Assembly (NCBI GenBank): GCA_963556145.1
Contig: OY744462.1
Span: forward strand, 5,332,001-5,396,000
DNA from: Hygrocybe punicea
Lineage: Eukaryota; Basidiomycota; Agaricomycetes; Agaricales; Hygrophoraceae
DNA: 64,000 bases
Direction of reading: 5' to 3'
The notes beneath the pieces are model-generated. The model saw nothing but the letters and a program-made list of their open reading frames with translations. It did no database searches and was not told the origin of the DNA. Below, piece by piece: positions 44,225-56,654 of the stretch. Made by a program: the position numbers and the translations under genes. Position 1 is the stretch's first letter. Each line of letters begins with the position of its first letter.

Positions 44225-44515
44225 ATTCACTTATACTGGACCCCAAAAAACTTCAGGAGCTTGATTAGAACATTTTCAGACTTATGATAACAACAAAAAT
44301 GATTTTAATATTTGAGTGGATATCTCAATATTATTTGATGGCATCCATCGGTCTCCTGATGCCATTTATGCCTCGTAAGTTGCCGATGTCAATACAATGT
44401 CAATATCCGTTGACGTGATGAACGAGAATTTCATGTGATGGCACCTACATCAATCAATCCTCCCAAGTTAATAAATACGGAAAAGAAATAACCTTTGGTG
44501 AGAGTGAGATAACAC
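44225..44515. repeat. Intergenic DNA with a repeat fragment
   Basis: Bases about 44265-44345 match the reverse complement of 16800-16880. The rest, to the stop codon of the receptor gene, shows nothing recognisable and probably contains its 3' untranslated region. Confidence 0.5.
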
Positions 44516-46156
44516 CTATATCATCAGTCCTTTAGAGGGTAGAGAAATGGATTTGGTGTGGGTGCCAGTGGCTGCTGTGTTGGGAAAATGTTCACCACTT
44601 TCAAGTTCAGATGAGAATGTGTCACGGGATTTCAATCGAACGTGTCCATGCCCCATCAAGTTCCGCCTGTCAGATGTGCTGACTGAATTGGAATGACCAC
44701 GATTAGGAAGCAATCTTGGCCTTGTTAACGTGTAAAGGATGTCGTTTAGCACACCAGATGACGAAAAGAGGACGCCTGCGACAGCTACAGCTGGGAACGG
44801 GACCGTTTCATGATCAAACAACATCCAACGGATGGTAGAATAAGGTACAGTCTACAAAGCAGTTTCAGTTTCTTGCTGCAGTGAATTGCAGCAAAAAGGG
44901 TATAGTAAAACATACCATGACAATGTACGTGGCTGGGTAGCTTTGAAATGTCAAATGTTCAGATGTGGTCAGATAAAGAGAAAACGACAACATACAAAAG
45001 CAGCTGTCTAGCAACATCGTTTGAATTCTTTTGGTCACTGTTGATGCGTGCGAATTGGGCAGTTACTTGTCCCTCGGCCTTGCGAAACTGTATCTTGTTT
45101 TGTTCTACAGTTACTACTCCCTTTATTATGAGTGCTAGAAAGACTAGCGTATAAGGGAAAGTAAATTTGAAGCATGTGTTGAAAGAAACGAATGGCCACA
45201 CCATAAATGATAGTATTGCACAGGCTAGTCACCCATAAGCACATATATTCCAAGAGAATCCGTTGAAGGCGAAAGTCCACCGTGATCCAGCACCCTGACA
45301 ATGATCGGGTTGAGCATCATTGAGTAGTGAGAGTAAACACAACAGACAGTAAGGGGTCACGCCATAAAAACCTTTATGTGTTGCAAAGCAGATGCCGACG
45401 ACAAGGATAATGAACAACCAGATAAGGGAAATCACAATCAATGCCGTTTGAGGACGGGTGTGCAAATGGAACGCCAGTACAAGGAGTGTGTGTACAGCAA
45501 TGGCCTAGTATATATGGGTAATGAAATTCTGTTGGATGTTTTTGATGATGATTTGTGCTTACAAGAGTCCTGGGGAGAAGTTCCAACGTCAGGCATGATC
45601 GTGATGTCCAGGAACAAAAGCAACTCACATCAGGGAAACGGCTACAGCCCCAATCTGTTTGATCATCCCTGCGACCCATGGGATAAACAAGGATGCGAAT
45701 GCAGGGGACGAGGGAATAACTACCTTGGGCGGTGCAGACAGGTCCCTTAATGACTTGCTATTGCGAAAGATTGGCAGCAGACTGTGCAAATTATGAGAAG
45801 TACTTACTGCTTCAGCAGCCCATTTAACAGTGAGAATCCCGCCTACCTTGGTGTTAGATTTCTGTGAGATCATACCATACTTCTCACTCACCAAGCACTT
45901 CCACCAAGTCGGAGACCAGGAGGTTCAGGAAGTAATAGTGGGCATGAGTTTCCATCGACCATTTGCGAAGCACCACTACGTTATACTAACCCGAAGGCCA
46001 AAATATTGGAACAGGCGATAATCTCCCATAAACGGACATACGCACCACGATGTAAAGCAGCAGCCCAGTCACTGCGACTACAGATATGCTGGCTGATAGG
46101 ACAATGAAAATCAGGCCGAGTCGCGTCGAGAAGTCGTATAACGCTGGGGTGGCCAT
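44516..46156 (-). CDS. Seven-transmembrane G-protein-coupled receptor, fungal Git3/cAMP-receptor-like (11 exons)
   Basis: Plasma-membrane receptor predicted to sense a nutrient or small ligand and signal through a G protein. Exons by splice signals: 46046-46156, 45892-45985, 45808-45842, 45724-45757, 45629-45668, 45563-45569 (7 nt), 45348-45504, 45202-45294, 44996-45143, 44916-44940, 44516-44851; total 1080 nt, 359 residues, no internal stop. TM1 is in the first exon (LGLIFIVLSASISVVAV). The YNVVVLRKWSMETHAHYY and FLNLLVSDL motifs of this family follow, then CTAQG before TM3, ALIVISLIWLFIILVVG (TM4), THKGFYGVTPYWCWI (second extracellular loop), and after a polar third intracellular loop PYSTIRWML, VLFSSSGVLNDILYTLTRPR (TM6-7). 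The tail is Ser-rich. The ligand cannot be told from sequence. Confidence 0.9.
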
Positions 46157-46541
46157 GGCTCAAATTCAGCGCTCATGAGGTCACGCGCGTTTAAATAGAG
46201 CATAGCCAGTGTTCGTTATCTTTGGAGTCGGTGGTTATTAGATCAGTAAAAAAACTCTTACTCAGTTTGTCCTTTGAGTGGAGTAAGGTGTCTGTGATCC
46301 AGCTCTGAATTCAGAAGCTGGATCCAGGCCGAAGTAGAAATAATATAAGACTGAGAAGTAATACACAGTCATAAGAACGGAAGTAACATAAAGGAGCTGC
46401 GGAACCGTAAGAGGCTATTGGGTTTTTATTTATTTATTTATTGTATTTGTGTGGGATTGTTTGTCTCTCGAGTGAAAGGAAGCGGAACGAAGGTAGGAAA
46501 GGTAAAGTGAGCGGGAAACGCGATGGGAAGCAGTGGAATAA
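46157..46541. promoter_or_regulatory. Region between receptor start and DIRS-C recombinase
   Basis: Contains the receptor's presumed promoter; a TATTTAAA-type box lies about 35 bp upstream of the receptor ATG on the minus strand (near 46190). The far part, with a TTTATTTATTTATTTATTG run at 46423-46442, probably belongs to the 3' end of DIRS-C. No sharp element boundary was found. Confidence 0.5.
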
Positions 46542-47055
46542 TCAACGTCGTCCGAAAAGGAGGGCAGCCTGAAGCGCGGGGTGTCGACGTATGTACACCT
46601 GCCAGGCGTCGGAGGCCCAGCGGCCGATGCTTTGGATTAAATAAGGAGGGACACCGGCATTTGCGAGGTTGGTGGCGCCGCCAGAACGAAGTGACTGACC
46701 ACCTAACGAAGGGTCGACGAAGTATTCGTGGAAACGCCGCAGGAACCACAAACGAGTGGGGATACTGCCGTCCGCACGCAGGTAAAGTTCGGGATGAGTT
46801 GGGAAGAGATGGTCGCGAGAGTCGAGGTAGTTGAGAAAAAGAGAGAGGGGGTCGTGTTGGCAGTCGCAAGCATGTATCAGTATTTTGCTGCCTTCAAAAA
46901 AGCGGTCGGCTTTGTGTCCAGGCAAGTAGAAGTCGAAGGAAGTCACGTTGTGATGAATGGTGTGGTGAAGGATGACCTTATGGTAGTCTTGTAACGCGGC
47001 AGAGTCAGGCCACACGAGTTCACCGAGACGAAGCAGGCCGTGGAAGGCAACGGTG
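46542..47055 (-). pseudogene. DIRS-C tyrosine recombinase, C-terminal catalytic part
   Basis: Continues the recombinase of 58667-59127. Visible are LLRLGELVWPDSAALQDY, FDFYLPGHKADRFF, GGQSLRSGGATNL near 46690 with the catalytic Arg, IQSIGRWASDAWQVY near 46600 with the likely nucleophile Tyr, and a stop at 46542. All expected residues are present, unlike in DIRS-A. It is non-functional only because of the 11.6-kb insertion upstream in the same frame. Confidence 0.88.
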
Positions 47056-47557
47056 GTACACGCCCAAACGGGAAAAGCCCTTGATCCAAGCCATGGACGT
47101 TATGTTTGGACGGAGTTGTAATAGCCCTACTTCGGTACCTAGCCATCACAGGGCCCAGGCTTTCACAAATCATTAGTTTTGGCTGGAAATGTCAAGGGTT
47201 ATTCAGCTGATATTTCCCAGGGTGATGCAAGTAGCGACCTGGTCCTTTTGGAGGGCTGTTCGGTCACAATTCCAACAATAATACAAAATATTGTACCAGC
47301 GCCCTTGTCCAGACCCTGAGTCAGGCGGATTTACCAAGGGTAATTCCAGCACTCAGAAATCCCTGTTTCAGGGCTGGATGGGTCACCACCAGTCACCGCC
47401 GTCACATCCCAACTTTTGGTATGGTGTCTCGGCACCTGATCTACAAGTTATATTCCCTCTATACTTCAACGCCTCCTTGTTACATCCTCTCTTGATCTAA
47501 TTTCATCTGCTTGCATATCCTCCTTACTGATACAAAAATCTTCCAAGCAACGCACAA

Positions 47558-49957
47558 GTGGTGGGGTTTCTTGCACAATCAATGCTTGCTCAATGGCAAA
47601 CAATTACTCCGATCGGTGGTTGTCCTGCCACCCAATGCCTCGGACGATATCAGAAGCTGTCAGATGGGGTAGAAGTCGAAGAGAAGGAAGAGTTGGCTGG
47701 ACCTCGGGCTCCCAAGTTGGTTCTCAGTGCCGACGTTCGGTGCCAGAAGAGATTGATCCTGACCCAGAAACGAAGCCGGCTTCCCCTGACTCTATTGGTA
47801 TGGACGAGGATGGTAATTTTATTCATCTCTCTCTTATTACTCGTAATCACCATCTACAGAGATAGAAATGTTTTTCGAAGCTCGCGCTCGCCTTGCAAAC
47901 ACACAAGGCAAGAAGGCTAAATACTGCGTCAGCAGAGAGTGGACGTATGTGACTCCGTACCCTTTTCAGGCCTGCCACTCATTTTTGTATAGCGCAACAC
48001 TGTCACTGCTGTCGAGAAACAGCCAGCCACCAGTTTCTACGACATCTCCGAAGAATACACGCATGTCACTTCTGCTCCCGTCGGTCGGTCCCATCGGAGA
48101 CTGGAGAAAGAGCATAAACCAGAGGAAGAAGAGGCAGAAACGTCAACATACAGCTGATGAAGGCAGTGAATCCGTACAACGTTATTTTGTGGCTGCCCGC
48201 AATGCACAAATCCAGAAATTCAACGAAGCGGAGTCTATGGGCAGAAGAAGAAAACTCCTTCCAGGTATACAAGTTGGCAAGGCCAAACTCGAGGATATTG
48301 TTGAAATTGGCCAGGCTGGCGAAAATATGAAGGCTTCGGTAGGGGGTGTGTCAGCAAGTGGAAAATTTTTAAGTGACTACGAGGGGTTGGGAAATGCTCA
48401 AATGGCACAGACACCTTGGACAACTCCTCAACATGAGTCGATAGTGGCATTACCATTTTGCCTCCTTAAATTGTTATATTGTCTTCTTTAGAGGATAATG
48501 TATTGACCGTAGCACGCAACCTCCAAAACATGACCATGGCTCAGACACCTTTACTCGGCGACGAAAATGCCCCCCTACATGTTGGGCATGACGGTGGAAC
48601 TGGCTTTGGAGGTGCTATGCCCTGTCACCAAGCTGCATTCACTCAGAATCCACTGGCGACCCCATTATACAGCAGTGCTACTAATATTCCCATTACACCT
48701 CGAACGGACTCCAAATCTGGCGTCAGTGCAACACCTTTGCATACTCCTATGCGGGATAATCTGAGTATCAACCCTGCCGATGAAATGTTCGTGATTGGTA
48801 GCACCCCCCGTGAGCAGCGTCGGTGTGATAATTTGGTCCAGAGTGCGTTGAGGGCTGGATTCATGAACTTGCCAAAGCCCGAAAACAACTTTGAACTCCT
48901 GGTACCTGAAGACGAAGAGGAAACGGACCTTGCAGATGATGTAGGTCTGTCGGAGGAAGACGCCGCTGAACGAGATGATAAGTTGTTGAGATTGAAGAAA
49001 GAGGCCGAGAGGAAAGCATTGGCACGACGATCTCGTGTTGTTCAGCTCGGACTTCCCAGACCGCCTAACATTGATTCGAGCCGATTGTTGCAGGATTTGA
49101 ATACGGGTGAGGAGGAACAACCCGACTGAGCGCAACGTCTTGTCAATCTGGAATTGGTAGAGCTACTCCAGCACGATTCTATCGCTCATCCTATTCCTGG
49201 CACATCGCTACCAGGGGGTACCAAATCGTTGTGTGAGATACCGACGGACAATGACATGGCATTGGCACAGCTTGAAAACCATCTCGAGCTCGCCCAGTCA
49301 TTGGGGTTCCTGAACGCAAACCAGGAACACGTACGAGACGGTATCACCACGTTGTCCAAGGTTGAACTGGACCTAGACCAAACCATGTCCTGGTCGCATA
49401 TCGGGCATGAATTAATCCACGACGTACCTGAGCAACGTGTCGCCACTTACACCACGTTGTGGGATGAAAGTTGGAATATTATGACCAGGGAGTCAAGCAA
49501 AAGGTCTAAGTCGGAGAAAAAACCTGCAGTCACTCTTCGCGGATATCAGGTTCGCTCGACGGTGCTCGCAAAGCGAATCACCGAGGCTTTTGACGAACTC
49601 GAATTGGTCAAGTTAGACTACGAGAGCTTGACTTCGCATCAATGAATCAGTGGCTGGTCCTCGCACAGAGTCGCCCGGAGCCTTCTACAAAACCACTTTG
49701 CCGAACTATATAGGGTTGCACAAGGGAGGTTGGCGGTCCTGGAAGAGAAAATAATGGTAGAAGCAGAAGCCTTCAACGATGCGGCTCTGGTGAGCAATAT
49801 CGGTACAAGACTACCTAACTATGGCTCTGCCGCCTTGAAATGTCTTGTGGAATTTGTTATTAGAAAATTATCTTCCATTGAAAATTTTACTGCGTCGTGT
49901 GATGATTCCCAATTGCCTTTATTTATTGCGCGGATGAGGGAAAAAATTGTACACTAA
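47558..49957 (+). pseudogene. CDC5: CDC5/CEF1 splicing-factor pseudogene, 5'-truncated
   Basis: CDC5 is the Myb-domain core protein of the spliceosomal NineTeen complex. Seen here: the end of the second Myb repeat (QWQTITPIGG, CLGRYQKLSDG), EIDPDPETKPASPDSIGMDEDG, FFEARARLANTQGKKAK, the nuclear INQRKKRQKRQ-type stretch, MAQTPLLGDENAPLHVG, the NLPKPENNFELLVPEDEEE signature, RRSRVVQLGLPRPPN, ELLQHDSIAHPIPGTS, and the C-terminal helix LAVLEEKIMVEAEAFNDAAL. Introns at about 47814-47859 and 48430-48489 are still present, so it came from genomic DNA and not from mRNA. The first Myb repeat is missing; stops at about 49127 and 49643 and frame changes show decay. Confidence 0.85.
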
Positions 49958-49968
49958 TTTATGGATGC

Positions 49969-51640
49969 CTATACATTTTGTACATGCAGGTATGAAAGAA
50001 GTTGTTGAAAATCCCGCCAAACACCATGAAGGTCCTCGTAGGGCGACACCCTTGCCAGATCTACCTCTTCATCAGAGCGGCCAAACCAGGCCTGAATATA
50101 TGGACCATCCATGGGAATAGTCGGATTCCAGCGGGGCCACTCGCCGCAAGGGAATGCTGGATATGCGGCCGTGAAAGCCATCCAAAACGCTTCCTTTCCC
50201 CACTCCCACGTGAACTTGGAGGTTGAGCGAAGATGTTCTTCGTGGATAAGCCAATTTTGAATGGAAGAGGCCAGGGACATCCAGTGCGTGCGATCCTCAA
50301 AATTGAAGTCAGAAGGTAGCGGCAAGAATGGTATGTCGGTGTAGATGCGGGTTCTTGGTGGCTTTGGAACTATATAAGAAGAAATAAGTGATCCTAACCA
50401 GAAGGGTGTCAGCGTAGAAGTGACTGGATAAATCAGTGTCGGGAATAGTAGTAAAAAGAAGGGAATGTTAGTAAAAGTAAAGCCGCCGCGTAAAACTGGA
50501 CTAATAATGACGAATCCGGCGATGAACGGAGTGAAAACGGACAAATAATAAAGAACCCGACGATGCCGACGATGTCGGGTACGGCAGGTCGGGTCGGGTC
50601 GGGTCAGAAATGATGAACGAATATACAGAAACAACAATAAAGACGACGAAGAGGACTATAAAAAGCTAAGGGTCTACGAGGACGAGCATATGAAGGGATT
50701 AAAATGTGCTTCTGACTATGAGGGAAACAGGGACTAATGGTATCTTTTTTTGTATGGTCGTCGGGGACCGTTTTTATAGTACAGGAGTGTGTAGCTACTT
50801 TCGGACATGTCTATTTCGGCCGATAGATACTACAAAGAAAAGATGGAATGGGGATGTGGAAAGGGGGGTTGCAAAGCGACGAAGACAGGAATATGGAGGG
50901 GAAAATGAATATGCAAGAAAAAGATCTAAAAGGTCCTACATATCTCCGAAAGGACGAGGGGATGCATAAATAAGGTAAATCCGAAGTCGGGGATTGAGTC
51001 CGAAGAGATCCATCTCCTGGAATTGGAACTCCGAGGCGTTTGAGGCTGACGGATTTAGCCCAAAAGCGGCGGAGTTCCAATTCGGCATGTGTCGGGTTAC
51101 GTTGGTCACATCGGGTCACGCCACGTCACGTCACGTTGGGTTACGTCAGGTTCGAATGCAAGTCGAATGGCGGCATCAGGTTGGTCCGGATTCGTGATAT
51201 ATCGATGATACGGACTCAGAGGGACGTCGACCCTCTACATCGGATTCTTCGCAAAGTTGCTAGGATATTAGAAACAGAATTAGTTATTGTTAATATATAT
51301 GAATATGACAACACTCACGGATTGCATGAAAGATGATCCACTGGTTACATTGTCGGTCTTTGAGAGATACGTGGTAATGGAGGCGTACTCCTGAGCTACA
51401 GATACAGAGAATGTGAAGGGCTGTGAGAATGATCATATCAGAATCAGAATCAGTTGCGAAAGTCAGTAATCAAGGCCGAGGCCAACTTACCATCTGATGA
51501 AGCCTCAAACTGTGAGGCAGAGTACCAGCAAACGAGATGGAAACCCTGATGGGTTGTAGATTGGTTCCTTCATCAGCTCTTCCATCCTGCAGGATGTCAG
51601 GGTTAGAGAACTGGAGTGAGGCAAGGTAATTATCCATCAA
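49969..51640 (-). pseudogene. Unrecognised host-type gene fragment, three exons, hit by LTR-3
   Basis: Minus-strand pieces in one continuous frame: about 51640-51491 (LQFSNPDILQDGRADEG), 51420-51319 (102 nt, PFTFSVSVAQEYASITTYLS), then 51259-51240 joined across the solo LTR to 50335-49969 (PFLPLPSDFNFEDRTHW, a Trp-rich C-terminal region, FGRSDEEVDLARVSPYEDL, stop at 49969). Introns 51490-51421 and 51318-51260 have GT..AG ends. I do not recognise the family. It lies tail to tail with the CDC5 pseudogene about 10 bp away, as convergent neighbours would. Confidence 0.6.
50340..51239 (+). repeat. Solo LTR, family LTR-3 (900 bp), inside the captured gene fragment
   Basis: TGTAGATGCGGGTTC.. to ..CCCTCTACA with perfect 4-bp duplications TCGG at 50336-50339 and 51240-51243. 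It is the longest copy of the family in the window and retains many CpGs, which suggests a recent arrival. It interrupts the third exon of the minus-strand gene fragment near its start. Confidence 0.92.
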
Positions 51641-51727
51641 TGTGGGAGTTCAAATGTTCAGCATGGGCACGTGTCTCTAATCGATCATCTTCCTGCCAAC
51701 TCCAAGTCTTGCAATTGCTAAGGTGTT

Positions 51728-54700
51728 ATGTCCAAGGTACCAAAGAGCTCAACTCTTGACCCCGAAGGTATGTTGCACATATATTTGGTGTTATCGAATG
51801 ACAATGACCACATTTATTATTAGTCTTCCGCAAAGCTGCGGGTAACACTGTCAACTGTCTTATATGCCCCAAGGTTGCTGGCCGCCATCTGGTAATAGAA
51901 GCCAGACATACAGAGCGCCACCAGAAAACCCAATCCCATCAGCGAGCTTTGGTTAATATCCGATCTCAATCCTCTCTTTCCTGCCCCCCAGAAGCTCTAT
52001 TTGGCGATGATGATAGCTATTCTCCTGCCGTCATGCAGGAGGTTTTTGATGCCCTTGGTGACAATAGTGGCGACTTGGAGGATGAGGACATCCCCGTCCC
52101 CTTCTCCAGCCTTTGGACTTCGACGGATACGACATTTCCTATCAACTGTTGGCAAGATTTTGATTCTCTTTTACCACCATTCACCTGCCGACTCGCGGAC
52201 GATAAAGAGGAACTTGGTGAGGTAGATGATGATCCCTTTGGATATGGTACACGCTTCGATAACTTCGGAATAGACCTGACTGGTGAGTATGTTCCATAGC
52301 ACTATTTTTCACAACTCATTTCAGCGCTATTCTGATAGCTTTACCAGAAATGTCCCATCATTCATCCCAGCGAAAAGTTTCGATCAATTCACCGACATAT
52401 CCATGGCCATCTATGCCAGTATGTCCGAGGGCTTGGTTTCGTCTCTATTATTCAACCTTTGTCATTTAATCCAGATGTTTATCACAAGTCTCTTGTTCAC
52501 ATCGCCACGTCTTCGGTTTTCTGAAACTCAAAAGAAAGCGGTCCTAAGTTGGGCAAACGAACTCAAGGCACCAGATGTTCCAACGCTCTATGCCTTGAAG
52601 GCCTGCCAGAAAAGGATTGAAGAGCTTGTTGGCCACCCTGCTGAGAAGGTAATATCTCCATCGGGGAACATTTTTTATATCAATGATATCAGAAAAGCTA
52701 TTGCAAAAGTGGGTATTTCGTCTTTTTCAAAACCCAAATTTATTGATGTCTCGACAGGATTATGCAAACCCTATTACTCGATTTACAATGTCAGATTACT
52801 CCTGGGACAGTGGACTGAGAATGTCGCAAGTCCAAAACAGCACCAAAATGCTCCTCGATATTCCTTCTGATGTCACAACCCCAACGGTTCGTGTCAACGG
52901 CACCATATATTATGTTGGTGAACTTTTACAATGACGATCCGGTGCATATTTCATCCCTGAACGGTTCTTCATTCGGAGTTCGCCAGATGCTGTTCCTGGA
53001 CAGGACTCCGAAGCAATATATTCATTGGGATGGGATGCAGTACGCTCAGAGGTATGTATATGTGCTTTAGCATGACTTACTTGCTCATTAATATTGCTAA
53101 ACTAGTCTGGATTCGTTGTAAACCCAGAAAGAGTTATTTCTCCCATCAATACATTCAAATGAAATTACCTTGACATTGTGAACGATCCGAAGGAGCTCCA
53201 GTGTGGTTTTTCAGGTTTGTTTGTCGACAGTACCCAATTACGCTGGACTAAAATGTTGCAGAGTGCTCCACTTCCTTTATGGCCCATATGCCTCATTGGC
53301 TTCGCGCCACTGCCGGTGACCGTATGGTCTATGCAGTTCCTCTTCTGATCTTCATGGATGACGTTTCTGCAAATATATCAAAGCAATGGAACAAACATCA
53401 TGTTATATACATGTCGAATGCAAACATGCCACAACAAATGCTCGAGAAAGAATTCTGCCTTCGCTTTGTCACTTCTTTGCCACATGCTTCTCCGATGGAG
53501 TTAATGCGAGCGATGAAAGACTTGATAACGTATGTGTTAACTCATAGTATCCATTTCTCACTAAGTTTTAATACCAGCAAGGCTGCCGAGTCAGGCATTA
53601 CCGCTTGGGATTGCAAGTCTCGTGAAGAAATCTTACTTTGTCCATATGCCCTTTTCTTTGCAGGTGATAATCCAATGCAGGCCGAGGAGAGTAGTCATGG
53701 TGGATTAAATTGCAACCTATTTTGCCGAACATGTAAGGTTGGCGGCACAAAGGAGTTCAAGCAGTCTGATGAAGGATTCTCAAGTATTTTCACGGTACAT
53801 TTTTCCTACTCATTGCAGTGAAATGATACATATTCATCAATCCTGTGAAGTCTGGTCAATTGCGAACACCTGAAGATACAAAAAGCATCATATTGGAGCA
53901 AATGAGACTTTCCACACAATCTGGCGGTTCTGACAAGGTCAAGAAGTCGGTGGCAGCCACTGGCATCAATGATGCAAGTTCGGCATCCATTATCAAGTTC
54001 TTACTTGAATTGGGCAAGCAGTTGCGGAAACGTGAGGTGGGGAAAGCCGTTATACCCGAAGCCGAAATACAGAAAATTCTCGAAGAGGAGCTGGCAAAGC
54101 AAATGCTTCATGACCCCATCAATCCCTTGATTGGGATGCGAGGTGTGTATTTACTCTCTAACCTCAATTCTTCTTAAATGTTATTTGAAGGTGTCGATAT
54201 ACACATGGATACACCAACAGAGGTCCTTCACACTGTCCTCCTCAGTATCGTGAAGTACTTTTGGGCCCAAAGTGTTTTCCTTATGGGCAAGAACAAGACG
54301 ATGGCAATTTTTGAAGCAAGGCTTGCGGCATTCGATGGGGACAGACTTAATATCCCTAAAATAAATGCCGAGTATATGTGTAGGTATAAAGGCGGCCTGA
54401 TAGGGAAACACTTCAAATGTCTGGCCCAGATCATGCCCTTCCTAATCTATGATTTGGTTCCGCCAAAGGTCCTTGAGGCTTGGAATATCATGGGAAACCT
54501 GGTTGTTCTTCTCTGGCACACGGAAGTAGATGATATAGAATCATACTTGGTATGGTCATTCTAGTTGTGAATTTATTTTCTAATGCTCTGTCATTGTCAG
54601 GCAGAGCTGTCCCGGTGTGTTGAGGACTTTTTGAATATCACCACCCAGTGTGCACCGAGTATATTGATTTTGAAGCCAAAATTTCACTTTCTTCTTCATA

Positions 54701-56535
54701 TTGTTGCTTATATTCGTCGTTTCGGTCTTGCCCTCATCTTTTCAACAGAACGCTATGAATCCTTCAATCATGTCTTCCGACTGGCCACAATATTTAGTAA
54801 TTGTTTATCTCCTAGTCGAGATGCTTGCGATACGTTTGCTGCACAGGATATTATCAAGCACATCGCAACCAGGGGTTATTGGTTTGAATCAAGCACAAAG
54901 AAGTGGGTACGTGCTGGTAGTGCTATCCACGTGTACATGCAGGACCATCCTGAACATGCCCGACTGCTTGGCCTTCCAGATGACGGCAAGGGCAAAGTAC
55001 CTGGTGAGCTGCATAAATTTTTCAGATTGATAACATTTCTTGACTTTGTGACAAGGAGAAGCAACATTACCAACCAAGACGCGAAATGAGGAAGGTCGAC
55101 CAGTGAACCACACGGCTGAGACCTGGGAATGCACACAGTCATCAAAAATACATATTCCAGCACAGACAACATCGGGCCACTTTTACAAGGCCACCTCTCT
55201 CACAGCTTTGCATGGCGATAACGTCCGAATTGGTAAATATGCTATATTCAAGCAGCCCAATAACCACGAGGTGTGTGGAGTGACATTATTTAATGGTTTA
55301 CAAAACATCTTATCCAGGATGCGAAGCATCATGTTGCGTTAGTAAAGGAAATTATTGTTCCTGATACAGGCCCACACATGGTGTCGCACGTATGCCTTCA
55401 AATCGTAGATTTTGGGGCAAATTTGCACCCGAAGCTTGATGTGCCAATGCTTGTACGCTCACATACTGAGGTTGTTGTATCCGCAAAGGTATGTCAAATA
55501 TTCGTAGCAATGACATGCTACTATTTAACTTAACCACTCTAGGACATCATTTGTGCTGTCAACGTCCAGCATGACTGTATCTCATCAGGTTGTAGCGGTG
55601 TCCAACATATTCCAGTGCTACAAGAGCGGACATTGAGTACCCGGACACGAGACATCGCCAGCCATACACCAGCAAACAAGTATGTGCTCAATATGCATTC
55701 GCTGCATAACTACCAACACATCAAACTTGCCGTACCATCCCATCTTCAAAATCGGCCAGCACCAGACATTCCAGATGTCAGTAATCTGCGAAGGATTGCT
55801 GCCACCCAAATCCGTGGAATGAAAAAGGCACAAACAAAAACGAAAGCCAAAGCTACGGGTGATGATGGTGTACCTGGTGATGAGGAAGGCGTCGAAGATT
55901 TTGATGCGCTGTTTGAAAGTTTGCCGGATTTCCAGCAGAACAGCGTGTCGCAGCCAAAGTCAGCAAAGACTAAGCGAAAGCCCTCTAAAAAACCAGCACC
56001 GAGCACCAGGAAGGAAACTCAGCAGAACCGTTCCTACCTTTCAGCTCAAGCTGCATACCCAGGGCCGTCATTCCAACACCAGCCACATCCAGATGCTCAC
56101 CACTGGCACTTGCCGTACCCAACCGCTCAAGCAACCTACTCAGGCCCAACATCAGACCACCCAATCCCATCCCTTGCAAACCCTCCGTCCATAATCCTCC
56201 CGACAACACCTTTTTATCTTGCCAGACATCCAGATTCTCAACGTTCACTCCACCCAAATGTTCAAGTGGGCCCACAGTCGGACTATGGATCATTTCCTTC
56301 CCTTGCAAATCCCCCATACACACCATATGCAGCACTGAACCCACATAATCTGGCTGCCCAACCTCCATACTACCCAGTGCAACACAATTTTCCACAACGC
56401 CTCTTTACTACGGGCCCTGCACCACCGAGTGTGCAACTGGCATTTATCCCACCTCAGTCTTACTCACAATTCATCACACCATCACACCCTTCAGACTCTT
56501 CAGCTTCAGCACATCCTCATCAGTCGCAAGAATGA
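51728..56535 (+). pseudogene. Plavaka/CACTA-like transposase, nearly complete with internal stops
   Basis: Transposase of the surrounding element. Exon 1 is 51728-51767; exon 2 starts at 51824 and encodes a Cys/His cluster (CLICPKVAG..RHTERHQKTQSH) that resembles a zinc-binding N-terminus. Core motifs follow: RFSETQKKAVLSWANELKAP, VISPSGNIFYINDIRKAIAK, VYAVPLLIFMDDVSANISKQ-type acidic box near 53330-53390, GDNPMQAEESSHGGLNCNLF with CRTCKVGGTKEF, GVDIHMDTPTEVLHTVLLS, YKGGLIGKHFKCLAQ and FSTERYESFNHVFRLA. The C-terminus (55615-56535) is Pro/Ser/His-rich. Many introns of 45-70 bp. A TGA near 52931 (after GELLQ) and one near 53160 (TFK*NYLD) interrupt it. The name follows my memory of the family. 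Confidence 0.78.
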
Positions 56536-56654
56536 TTTAATTATATAGGAATAGTTGGCTCTCATCGTGCAAATGTAATATTTTTTCAACAAGTCAACTT
56601 CAGTCGGAGCCTGAATATTGGCCTTTAATATTTTTTTTTTTCAATCTCATCACC

